Shown piece by piece: positions 1 to 9,785 of a stretch of DNA of 64,000 nt. Under the pieces are notes generated by a model, which ran no database searches, was not told the DNA's origin, and saw only the letters and a list, made by a program, of their open reading frames with translations. The position numbers and the translations under genes are program-made. Within the stretch, counting starts at the first letter, position 1, and every line of letters starts with the position of its first letter. The stretch comes from Lolium rigidum. Taxonomy: Eukaryota; Streptophyta; Magnoliopsida; Poales; Poaceae. The stretch spans positions 214,915,837 through 214,979,836 of the forward strand of contig NC_061514.1 in the NCBI RefSeq assembly GCF_022539505.1, in the 5' to 3' direction.

Positions 1-751
1 CGAGTGCGCACACACATTATTAGAGGCACCCACGCCTCTTTGCGCATAAAGTGCATACGTATATATGTGTGTTTATTGGCCACCAACGATATATAGATGA
101 TCGAGAGAGAGAAAGATTGAAATCCCCAAGAATATGTTCAAATATATATTAAAATATATGCATGAATGTATGGTAGGCCATGCATGCACACTAATTATAT
201 ATATTATGAGGCAACTTAATCAAATGTGTTTTCATTCGAGAGAACTTGTCAAAATTTAAGTTAAATAATGTATCATCGATAATTATATAATTAATTAATG
301 AATCTTAGGGAGATGTTATTCAACATGATCGATATAGGCCATGTATATATTAATTGGTGTTAATCTACGGTTTGCTAGCTAGCTTCTATATATAGAGCAT
401 GTTTTTACTAGATCGGGTTATATAGGTAGTATAGTTTAGGGTTATGTGTTTTAATTAAGTAGGGTTTGATTAGCTAGGGTTAGTTATATATATGGTTTAG
501 GGTAAATGCATGGCACATTTAATTTAATAAGAGGACCGTGAGGCACACCTGGCCTGCTTTTGATGCACAATTAAGTGTTGTTGGCCTATATATAGGGTTT
601 AATTAGGGTTTCGGTTTAGGGTTAGCTAGGGTTTAGGGTTAGGGTTAGGGTTAGGGTTAGGGTTTAGGGTTTAGGGTTTAGGGTGTTTAGGGTTTAAGGT
701 TTAGGGATTAGGGATTAGGGTTTTAGGGTTTAAGGTTTAGGGATCATCGAT
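1..751. repeat. Satellite-like monomer, copy 1
   Basis: The first 240 or so bases (starting CGAGTGCGCACACACATT) recur from position 752, so this is one monomer of a direct tandem repeat with a 751-base period. The monomer is AT-rich with many ATATAT tracts and ends in a telomere-like stretch. I see no open frame with coding character. The association of a unique-looking AT-rich block with TTTAGGG repeats resembles subtelomeric satellites, but the window cannot show chromosomal position. Confidence 0.7.
594..745 (+). repeat. Degenerate telomere-type repeat tract
   Basis: About 150 bases made mostly of TTTAGGG and its variants (TTAGGG, TTTAAGG, GATTAGGG). TTTAGGG is the standard plant telomere unit. 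The array is short and impure, so it is interstitial rather than a live chromosome end. The G-rich strand is the plus strand, the opposite of what a left-hand chromosome end would show. Looser TTTAGGG-like words also occur at 430-500 and at 1139-1179. Confidence 0.85.
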
Positions 752-952
752 CGAGTGCGCACACACATTATTAGAGGCACCCACGCCTTTGCGCATAAAG
801 TGCATGCGTATATATATGTGTGTTTTTTTGGCCACCAACGATATATAGATCGAGAGAGAGAGAGCGAGAGAGATTGAAATCCCCAAGAATATGTTCAGAT
901 ATATATTAAAATATATGCATGAATGCATGGTAGGCCAGGCATGCATGCACAC

Positions 953-1008
<56 letters not shown>

Positions 1009-1179
1009 GAGGCAACTTAATCATATGTACATGTTTTCATTCGAGAACTTGTCAAAATTCAAGTTAATTAATTTATCAGCGCTAATTAGTTGGTCGCCTG
1101 CTTGATGCGCAATTAAGTGTCGTTGGCTAGCTATATATAGGGTTTAATTACGATTTAGGGTTTAGGGTTAGCTAGGGTC
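752..1179. repeat. Satellite-like monomer, copy 2 (shortened)
   Basis: Repeats the start of copy 1 with small differences, a microsatellite expansion at 953-1005 and loss of much of the middle and most of the telomere-like end. It stops at about 1179, where the sequence changes without spacer into a truncated LTR. The abrupt join suggests a deletion or recombination breakpoint. Confidence 0.65.
953..1005. repeat. (TA)n microsatellite
   Basis: An essentially uninterrupted AT dinucleotide run of about 50 bases. The same place in the first monomer (about 196-205) has only a few TA units, so this is a local expansion in copy 2. Confidence 0.9.
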
Positions 1180-1480
1180 TGAACCTTCGGATATTTTCTT
1201 GTAGAGGCATTTGGCAAACTTTCAAAATGACTTTATGTTTAAAGAGAAAACCAAAATCGAATAGTTTGAAACCCACTTCACAAGGTTAAGAAAACAATTC
1301 TAATTTTTTTTGTTTCTTCTAAAATCTAAATAAGATATAGAATATGAATTATATTTTCTCCTTTGAATCAAGTCCTCAAAAGTTTCTTTTCATTCATAAT
1401 TTTCAACAAAGTCAAGCAATTCAATCAACTTAAATTATTAATTTTTACATTCCAAAATTTGGAAATTTTGTGATGTTACA
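1180..1480 (-). mobile_element. LARD-like element: truncated LTR 1
   Basis: About 300 bases nearly identical to 7937-8239. Read on the minus strand it begins TGTAACATCACAAAATTTCC, a typical plant LTR start, and is preceded on that strand by a polypurine tract (1481-1493). It is therefore the beginning of a 3' LTR on the minus strand. The rest of the LTR, about 4.9 kb by comparison with LTR 2, is missing and replaced by the telomere-repeat satellite. Confidence 0.75.
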
Positions 1481-1493
1481 GACTACCACCCTT
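1481..1493 (-). other. Polypurine tract of LARD unit 1
   Basis: On the minus strand AAGGGTGGTAGTC lies directly against the TGTAACATC start of the LTR. This is the expected place and composition for a plus-strand primer of an LTR retrotransposon. The same tract is at 8240-8252 in the second unit. Confidence 0.7.
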
Positions 1494-3010
1494 AAAATGA
1501 ATCTCGTCATCGAGATTCGAGAAAGGCTAGAAAGAAAGATGGGTTTGCGATATGTTGGGGATGGCTACCACCCTTAAAGAAACTTTTGTAGGTAGTCTTA
1601 GGCATAGGGTTTAGGTTAAGACTATCTTGGGTATGACTTAGCACATCCTAGGATATGACTTTACAACAGGTCATCTTTTGAAAACGTTTATGATTTCTGA
1701 GTTAATCCAATATGTGGTTGTTTATTCACATATAGTGAATAACATATCTCTCAAAAGTGATTTGAGTAGGCTTTTCCTCATGGTTGGGCTTCTAATCTAT
1801 ATGGGATGGTGGTTGCACTAATTTTAACACTAAGGGGTCACTCTTCGGGTCAATCAGGAGAGCAAAATGAGAGGACTTCACGACATCCTTCATCCTCTTA
1901 CTTGTTAGTGTCATCGACAGTCTTCCACTATCTTGATCTTGTAGTTGGATGTTCATTCTCATTGTAGTCCTACGCTTGGCAGTACTTGCCTACTATAAGG
2001 GTATAATATTTATCCATCCTATGGTTCAGGCTTATCAGCGACATCTCTTTTGTAGGTATGTCTCTCTGGATTCGTACAGTCAACTTACGAAAGCGAATAA
2101 TAAGAGTAGTAGGAATGGTGATCAATCCATCTTGCACCCAGATCATTACTCCGTATTTGATTGATGGAATCTCGTAATCTAACACTTGGTCAACCTTACA
2201 AGTTTGATAAAATTTCCATGGAGAATTGTATCTATGTTTCAATCCCTATTACCGAATTGTTTTGAAAACATTCTATCGATTCCTTAACTAGGGTTTTGCG
2301 TATTCTCACATTCTAGGCTTCTTCACTTGATAGGGAACATCACGGCTGGACTTGCAATGTTGTTCTCTCCATGGCGACTTGTTGATAAAACACTTGATTG
2401 TTCTGAGTTTAGATGAGAATAGATAGAAAGGTTCGAAAGAAGGTTCCTACCCAAACACAATATATTAAGGAAAATCATCTTACAAACAACATCTAACAAG
2501 CATTCATAACATCAAGTATATCAGTTCAAACACAAACAAAATCTAGTATGGTCATACCACAAGTTAGTATGATCATAACGTTACTGAAATATCGTTGGTC
2601 TAATAAGTGGTGGTCTATTCTATTTCTACACTCAATGCTTCAACCTCTTCTACTGTTATGGTGTATCTTTCGAGTTGTCAAGTATGCAACGAAGTCTTCT
2701 CTAAGTTCTTCATTGGCCTTCCTTGAAGTTGCACCATGCTGAGTCGAATAATAACATATGAAGCACCGGTCTTCACACTTAAGGGACATGGTCATCGGAC
2801 ATGGTCATCATCAGTCCTTGCTTGATGGATTTCAAGAATTAGGCCATCTAAGGTAAGAGGAAATTCTTTCGAAGGTGAAATAGATGAGAATACAAGAAGT
2901 TCAAAATGCAAAATCTTTTTTTAATAAAAACTGGATTAGATAGATTTTTCATCCTATGGACTTTCTATTTCTAATCAAAACCTAGGGTCACGAACCTACA
3001 ATCAACACAA

Positions 3011-3023
3011 TGCTCTAATACCA
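3011..3023 (-). other. Primer-binding site of LARD unit 1 (one base changed)
   Basis: On the minus strand the site reads TGGTATTAGAGCA, two bases inside the LTR border at 3026. It differs by one base from TGGTATCAGAGCA, the site for initiator-Met tRNA used by many plant LTR elements. The second unit (9771-9783) keeps the unmutated form. Confidence 0.8.
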
Positions 3024-6013
3024 TCTGAAGCGATTCGACCCGGTACGTGTTGAATCTCTGTGCTTAATAGTGCTAGTCCCTGGATCAATCGCTAGCACAC
3101 ACAGTTTAAGATGTAATACAAAGAAACAAAGGTCTTTATTACATCACATGATCCAGTAAATTACAAAGTAAACATTACAAATTGCATAGCCCGTAGCCAA
3201 CATTATATCAGACGTTACAACGAAACATATCAGCATGGAGTCCTTCGTCTTCATGTGCCACAGGCGAGCATGTCGAGTATAGACTCGTAACCCTAACCAT
3301 CGAACCTCACTCGTTCATCGGAATATCTGCAACATAAAACGTTGTGGCCACGCAGGGTCAATACATTTGGAATTGTATTGGCAAATGTCACTTTTGGTGG
3401 ATATATAAATGGCGCCTAACAACTACGTGCTCATTTGGCAAGTGGAGTTTCGGCTCTTTTGCGGAAAGCGATAGTTTCCCTATCTTTTATAAACAGTTTT
3501 ATTCTTTAAAAATCATCGTCTAGGAACATATTAGGATAACCCATGCCGTCGCAAGACAATTAGCTTCATATGCTCCTAAACATCTACGGACATGCTAGCA
3601 TAGGCCCATGTAAACACAAGACAACCTAGCTTTGCATGCTCCTAAACCCATTGTTTGTTCCATGAAGTTTTATTAAGAAATTGGAATGATGAGATCCTCC
3701 AAACAGTTCCAGACTCTAGTTGCTCATAATATCCATAACCGGGGACACGGCTAAGTACTTAGTTTGACACTCTCGAGGGGATGTACACTTTGCCCACATG
3801 ACCTAGCCAGCCCCTTTTACCATGATGCTCAATTTGCTCAAATGATCGGGTGAAAACTAGGACGAGACCTTTCAGAAGTAATACCCCAGACCACCTGACG
3901 GACCCGCTCCCACCTACACACACTACATCATCATGTCACGTCGGGTCGGGTTCTTACAACCTAATAGTCAAGACAGAGCCCATATGACATGTGGTTGTAC
4001 TGGAAGCTACTAAAACAGAAACCTGTCAAATCTCTTTGATTCTAGGTGGCCATCCACAAGTGTGATACACACGACCGCCATAGACATGACTCCGTTGTAA
4101 CCACTCAACATAAACCAAGCAAACCACTTCCACCCAGATGATTCATTATCTTAGGTTGTTTTATTACATAAAATCATACTTTCACAATACCACATACCAC
4201 ATCATGAGATCCCAACCACGCATCTACAATAGCAATGCTAAGCATACTACAATACGGTAGCGACAAAGAACAAGTGTTGAACATGTGGTTGTTCTAATAG
4301 CTAGGTGATCATAGCATAACAATATATATTTAAAACAATCCTACACATGAATAGCTACTGAAAATAACTATAAAGTGCATAGAAAAATAGTAGGACAAGA
4401 CGGTGTGTGACACTTGCCTTCGGTGTTGTTCAGATAATCGTTGTAGTCACACTCGTTGCACTCCGTACAATCTATACGATAAAAACAATACACCACACAT
4501 GAACAGACAATCAAGAACCAAATAACACACAACAATCACAAACAAGATAATTTAGTATTATCATTCCATTTGTTATTTTTCATGTTCGTCTCTTGGTTCG
4601 ATATGCAAAAGGAATCAATCATATGTAGTTTAAGATCCACAAGGTATATATTCATGAATTAAAAATTGAAGTTCAATGTACATGATTTGAATTGTGTGAA
4701 CATAGAATGAGTGGTTCCAATGGATATTGATGAGTAATATAAGGGCATTAGGATATGAATGGATCAAACATGATCTTTGGACTTTGTGATATGGCTTATA
4801 GAAGGATATTACTTTAGAGATGAAGCAATGTGAAGTGAATGTATTCAACTAAACTAAACAGAAATTCTACTGGGTAGAGAGTTTTAATATGATTCATTTG
4901 CATAAGGAATCATTTTAAAATAATTTATAGAATTTAAGTTATGTTGAAACTACTCAAGTCCTCATATTAAGACTTGAATACTTGCAAATAGTTTTATAAG
5001 TTTTAGGCACTGATGTTAATGGACATGGGACATCAATAAGTTACATTTGCAAGAGGAATCATTTGATTTAAATTTATAGAATTTGAACCATGCAGAAAAT
5101 ACTCAAACTTACATATTTAAATTTGAATGTTCGACAACAATTCAAAAGTCAAATTTTACTGCACCACTGTGTTCTCCTCATTTTTGTGAGCTCAACGACA
5201 TATTATTTGTTAGAATCCGAGTTTCCAAACATTAGTTATAAATTTTACAGGATTAAACATGTCACGGTTAAATTTTAATGTTGTACGAAAAGTTATCCGG
5301 AAAAAATTATCGGATAGAAAAACTCTCTACAGGAAAGTCGTAGATAATTTAATTATAAACTCAACCCAAGAAGAATCGTTGAGAACCGATCTCTAAATTA
5401 AGAGATATGAAATATACAAAAAAAAATATATGTAGATAAGCTAGCACAAAACGCACCGATCCATCGATCGGAAACGTGTAAGTTGGTTGCATCCTGATAC
5501 TTTGATCTATTTTTAGTTGTTGGGTCACAATCTGACCGTAAAGAGTGGAAGGTAGGAGCAGCTCACTGTGGGAAGTAGTCCCAATCTCGGAGGATAAACA
5601 CGGCTCGCGGCGGTCTCGGTCGAAGATGTCGGCGACGCTGCGAGTGGTCCAGCTGCCAGTACAAGTAGGGAACGGCATGCAGAGCGTCACGGCAAGGTCG
5701 TCTGCGTAGTTGTAGCATCCTGGCACGGTCTCCTGCGGCGGCGAAAGGCCAATGGAGGCGTTCCCGATAACGGCGAACTTGAAATCAACCGAGTCGTCGA
5801 TTTGTTGCGCGATAAAACAAACCAGGAGGTTCAGATGATGTGCAAGTTCAGAATAAAAAGGTTGGATCAAATATTGATCGGCGGGGCTTACGAATTTTCG
5901 TCGGAATTGACGGAATACTGCAGCGGTAGGCGGGGCTCCGGCGGCAAAATTGGGCGGCCTGGCGGCACCAAAATTAGGGTTTCAGAGGGGCACAAACAGA
6001 GGAGATATGTGGG

Positions 6014-6021
6014 TATTTATA
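6014..6021 (-). promoter_or_regulatory. TATA box of the LARD LTR
   Basis: TATAAATA on the minus strand in a CC-flanked context, followed by a C/T-rich stretch. It lies about 2.2 kb from the LTR start and 3.0 kb before the primer site, so transcription from here would give an unusually long R/U5 leader. LTR 3 is cut by the hAT insertion before this point, so conservation cannot be checked here. Confidence 0.55.
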
Positions 6022-6341
6022 GGGATTTTATGCGTGGAAAAGGGGCACAAATTCGTTGCGATTTTCGTGGATTTTGGTTCACTATCGTTTCCGTATGCGA
6101 GATGGAATCCGGCCAGAGGTTGAAGATGCTTGGTGGGTCCCACTGTTAGCAGAAAAAAAAAAAGGAGATAAGGAGTGGAGCTGCTATTGCGTGGCCGGTC
6201 GGCCGCTCGGCTTTGCGCGTACGCGCGTGCGTGGTTCCGGCTTGGCCGGCCGGACGCTCTTTCCTTTCTTTTCTAGCTAGTTTCTGATTTGTATTTTACA
6301 TTTTCTAGTTTCAGTTTGGAAACTGCTGGGCGTCCCCGGGG

Positions 6342-7512
6342 GATCTGATTCCCCAGCCCCCGGGTCCACAGCCGTCGGATCAACCATTTTGACGGTTAGA
6401 TTTGCATGTAGCAAAAAAACATCTCCGGCAGCAAAAAATCACCCCCGGCAGCAAATGACTGAAGCAAAAAACGGTTCGTTCAGAAAAGAAAATAAAAAGG
6501 TTGGGCTCGCCGGAGACCTCGCCGGAGAGCGTGTAGCAAAAAAAATATGCTATTGTAGCAAAAATGGATATCGTCGGAGAAATCGACGGGGAACTCGCCG
6601 GAGAACTCGCCGGAAACCTCGCTAGAGACCCAGTAGCAAACATATTTTGCAATAGTAGCAAACTTGTAAAAATGTTGTAGCAAAAAATTATTCATATGTT
6701 GCAAATCCTCGGAGACAACAACGAAGACCTGCCTGTAGCCGGTATTACCGTCGTCCAAGGTTGAAGTAACTCCATCTGACCAAAAGGCATCAACTCCTGG
6801 AACCGCCGGTAGCAAAGCTGTCCTCCGCCGGTAGCAAAAGGCTGGCCTCCGCCGGTAGCAATGCCGGAGGTCTAAGTTAGCAAAACTGGCATCCGCCGGT
6901 AGCAACATAGAAGATCTAAGACAGCAAACTCCCCCGAGAAGCGCGGTGCCGGCGCATGGAGGTGCTTGGCTTGTACCACCAGCAGCACCTCCGCCTGAGA
7001 TTGCCGTAGCTGCATGTGGTTCGCCCACCAGGGACATGGCGGTCACGCGCGGCGGGAGCCCACCAAGGACGCGGCGTCAAACGCGCCGCAGGACCTCCAT
7101 GACGCACGCAAGAGCTCCATGGCGCAAGCATCGAGCTGCTGGGATGCGGCGGCGCACGGCTCGGGAGGCGGCGCCGGCGAGCGGCTGGGAGGCGGCCGCG
7201 CGTGCCTCAGGAGGCGGCGCCGGCGAGCGGCTGGGAGGCGGCAGCGCGTGCCTCGGGAGGCGACGCCGGCGAGCGGCCGGTGGAGGTGGTGGCCGCCTCC
7301 ACGCCGTGACCCCGTCCTCGCTGCGAAGCACCCGCCGGCGCTGGGTCCCATCCCCGCGGCCAAGCAACCACCCGCGCGGGTAGATGATAACGATGGGGAT
7401 GAGGAGCGTGGGACCCACCACGTGGAGCACTCTTTTCACCAGACACGGGGACACGCGTCATGCTGTCAAGGCGGAGGACGGGACGAGTCTGATCCCCCGG
7501 GGGAATCAGATC
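6342..7512. mobile_element. Possible non-autonomous DNA transposon in LTR 2
   Basis: The two edges are inverted: GATCTGATTCCCC at 6342 and its complement GGGGGAATCAGATC ending at 7512. The left 600 bases repeat the word GTAGCAAA or GCAGCAAA about a dozen times, often next to CCGCCGG. The right half is very GC-rich with short tandem repeats. The composition differs sharply from the AT-rich LTR around it. No transposase is visible and I could not identify a target duplication. A Mutator-like element that captured GC-rich DNA is possible, but class and borders are uncertain. Confidence 0.4.
7150..7275. repeat. GC-rich imperfect tandem repeat
   Basis: Three imperfect copies of a unit of about 55 bases containing GGAGGCGGCGCCGGCGAGCG. 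It keeps frames open on both strands by base composition alone, which explains several overlapping open frames at 6946-7670. I see no protein motif in any of them. Confidence 0.65.
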
Positions 7513-8239
7513 ATTTTCCTTTCAATTTTAGGTGTCTAAATTTTAGAGAAACGAAACATAAAGATTTTGTAAAGATTAATGTACAGTATGTGAACAATAT
7601 GGAACACTATTTCAGTCCAAACAAGCACACAGTATATACAATTTGTGCATTTAGCCTAATAGACTATTAGCAAAATCTAGAAATATAATTTTTATTTTAT
7701 AAAATCAAAAAATTAAAATATTTCCCGAAAATTGAAACCTTTGGCAGATTTTATTTCAACATAGATTTGGATATTGAAGTGGAAACGACTCAATTAACTT
7801 TATAAAACTAATTTTGGTCAAAGACCAAATTACAAAAATGTTATTATGCATATAATGACTTATATGGCTATTGAGAAAAAGTAAAAATAGGCTTTGAGTT
7901 CTTTTGGGTAAAACAAGTTTGTCAACATTTTGAAAACTAAACCTTCGGATATTTTCTTGTAGAGCCATTTGGCAAACTTTCAAAATGACTTTATGTTTAA
8001 AGAGAAAACCAAAATCGAATAGTTTGAAACCCACTTCACAAGGTTAAGAAAACTATTCTAATTTTTTTTTGTTTCTTCTAAAATCCAAATAAGATATAGA
8101 ATATGAATTATATTTTCTCCTTTGAATCAAGTCCTCAAAAGTTTCTTTTCATTCATAATTTTCAACAAAGTCAAGCAATTCAATCAACTTAAATTATTAA
8201 TTTTTACATTCCAAAATTTGGAAATTTTGTGATGTTACA

Positions 8240-9785
8240 GACTACCACCCTTAAAATGAATCTCGTCCTCGAGATTCGAGAAAGGCTAGAAAGAAAGATG
8301 GGTTTGCGATATGTTGGGGATGGCTACCACCCTTAAAGAAACTTTTGTAGGTAGTCTTAGGCATAGGGTTTAGGTTAAGACTATCTTGGGTATGACTTAG
8401 CACATCCTAGGATATGACTTTACAACAGGTCATCTTTTGAAAACATTTATGATTTCTGAGTTAATCCAATAGGTGGTTGTTTATTCACATATAGTGAATA
8501 ACATATCTCTTAAAAGTGATTTGAGTAGGCTTTTCCTCATGGTTGGGCTTCTAATCTATATGGGATGGTGGTTGCACTAATTTTAACACTAAGGGGTCAC
8601 TCTTCGGGTCAATCAGGAGAACAAAATGAGAGGACTTCACGACATCCTTCATCCTCTTACTTGTTAGTGTCATTGACAGTCTTCCACTATCTTCATCTTG
8701 TAGTTGGATGTTCATTCTCATTGTAATCCTACGCTTGGCAGTACTTGCCTACTATAAGGGTATAATATTTATCCATCCTATTGTTCAGGCTTATCAGCGA
8801 CATCTCTTTTGTAGGTATGTCTCTTTGGATTCGTACAGTCAACATTACGAAAGCGAATAATAAGAGTAGTAGGAATGGTGATCAATCCATCTTGCACCTA
8901 GATCATTACTCCGTATTTGATTGATGGAATCTCGTAATCTAACACTTGGTCAACCTGACAAGTTTGATAAAATTTCCATGGAGAATTGTATCAATGTTTC
9001 AATCCCTGTTACCGAATTGTTTTGAAAACATTCTATCGATTCCTTAACTAGGGTTTTGCGTATTCTCACATTCTAGGCTTCTTCACTTGATAGGGAACAT
9101 CACGGCTGGACTTGCAATGTTGTTCTCTCCATGGCGACTTGTTGATAAAACACTTGATTGTTCTGAGTTTAGATGAGAACAGATAGAAAGGTTCGAAAGA
9201 AGGTTCCTACCCAAACACAATATATTAAGGCAAATCATCTTACAAACAACATCTAACAAGCATTCATAACATCAAGTATATCAGTTCAAACACAAACAAA
9301 ATCTAGTATGGTCATACCACAAGTTAGTATGATCATAACATTACTGGAATATCGTTGGTCTAATAAGTGGTGGTCTATTCTATTTCTACACTCAATGCTT
9401 CAACCTCTTCTACTGTTATGGTGTATCTTTCGAGTTATCAAGTATGCATTGAAGTCTTCTCCAAGTTCTTCATTGGCCTTCCTTGAAGTTGCACCATGCT
9501 GAGTCGAATAATAACATATGAAGCATCGGTCTTCACACTTAAGGGACATGGTCATCGGACATGGTCATCATCAGTCCTTGCTTGATGGATTTCAAGAATT
9601 AGGCCATCTAAGGTAAGAGGAAATTCTTTCGAAGGTGAAATAGATGAGAATACAAGAAGTTCAAAATGCAAAATCTTTTTTTAATAAAAACTGGATTAGA
9701 TAGATTTTTCATCCTATGGACTTTCTATTTCTAATCAAAACCTAGGGTCACGAACCTACAGTCAACACAATGCTCTGATACCATC
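8240..9785 (-). mobile_element. LARD-like element: internal domain 2 (non-coding)
   Basis: 1,546 bases, the near-identical partner of 1481-3025, offset by about 6,760 bases. It has the same polypurine tract (8240-8252) and ends at the primer site (9771-9783). Differences are scattered single bases and very small indels. No coding region is present. Confidence 0.7.
9771..9783 (-). other. Primer-binding site of LARD unit 2
   Basis: Minus strand TGGTATCAGAGCA, an exact match to the usual plant initiator-Met primer site, two bases inside the border of LTR 3 at 9786. Confidence 0.85.

Larger units (their letters stand above)
1481..3025 (-). mobile_element. LARD-like element: internal domain 1 (non-coding)
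   Basis: 1,545 bases between the polypurine tract and the primer-binding site. Open frames are short (largest about 90 codons) and match nothing I recognise, and there is no gag, protease, reverse transcriptase or integrase motif. The domain recurs almost base for base at 8240-9785. Two matching copies of a gene-less internal domain between very long LTRs fit a large retrotransposon derivative, which would need proteins from an autonomous partner. Confidence 0.7.
3026..8239 (-). mobile_element. LARD-like element: complete 5.2 kb LTR (LTR 2)
   Basis: This 5,214-base segment runs, on the minus strand, from TGTAACATC (8239) to a terminal CTTCA (3026), so it has TG...CA ends, a polypurine tract on one side and a primer site on the other. 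Its 3026-5960 part matches 9786-12735 (LTR 3), and its 7937-8239 part matches LTR 1. The part between about 5960 and 7936 has no second copy here and includes a probable inserted DNA element at 6342-7512, so the ancestral LTR was nearer 4 kb. A minus-strand TATA box at 6014-6021 separates U3 from a long R/U5. Open frames in it lack ATG starts and change mainly at amino-acid-altering sites between copies, so I call none a gene. Confidence 0.7.

Noticed and set aside
594..745. Telomere at the left window edge
   Set aside because: The array is short, impure and oriented with TTTAGGG on the plus strand, and further non-telomeric sequence lies to its left.
5361..5960. Open frame of about 170-200 codons on the minus strand in LARD LTR 2 (partner at 12205-12735)
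   Set aside because: It has no ATG at its start, no known domain, and differences between the two copies mostly change amino acids. It looks open by chance or as an old captured fragment.
6946..7670. Several long overlapping open frames on both strands
   Set aside because: They come from a GC-rich tandem repeat, have Arg/Gly/Ala-only composition and are open in most frames at once.
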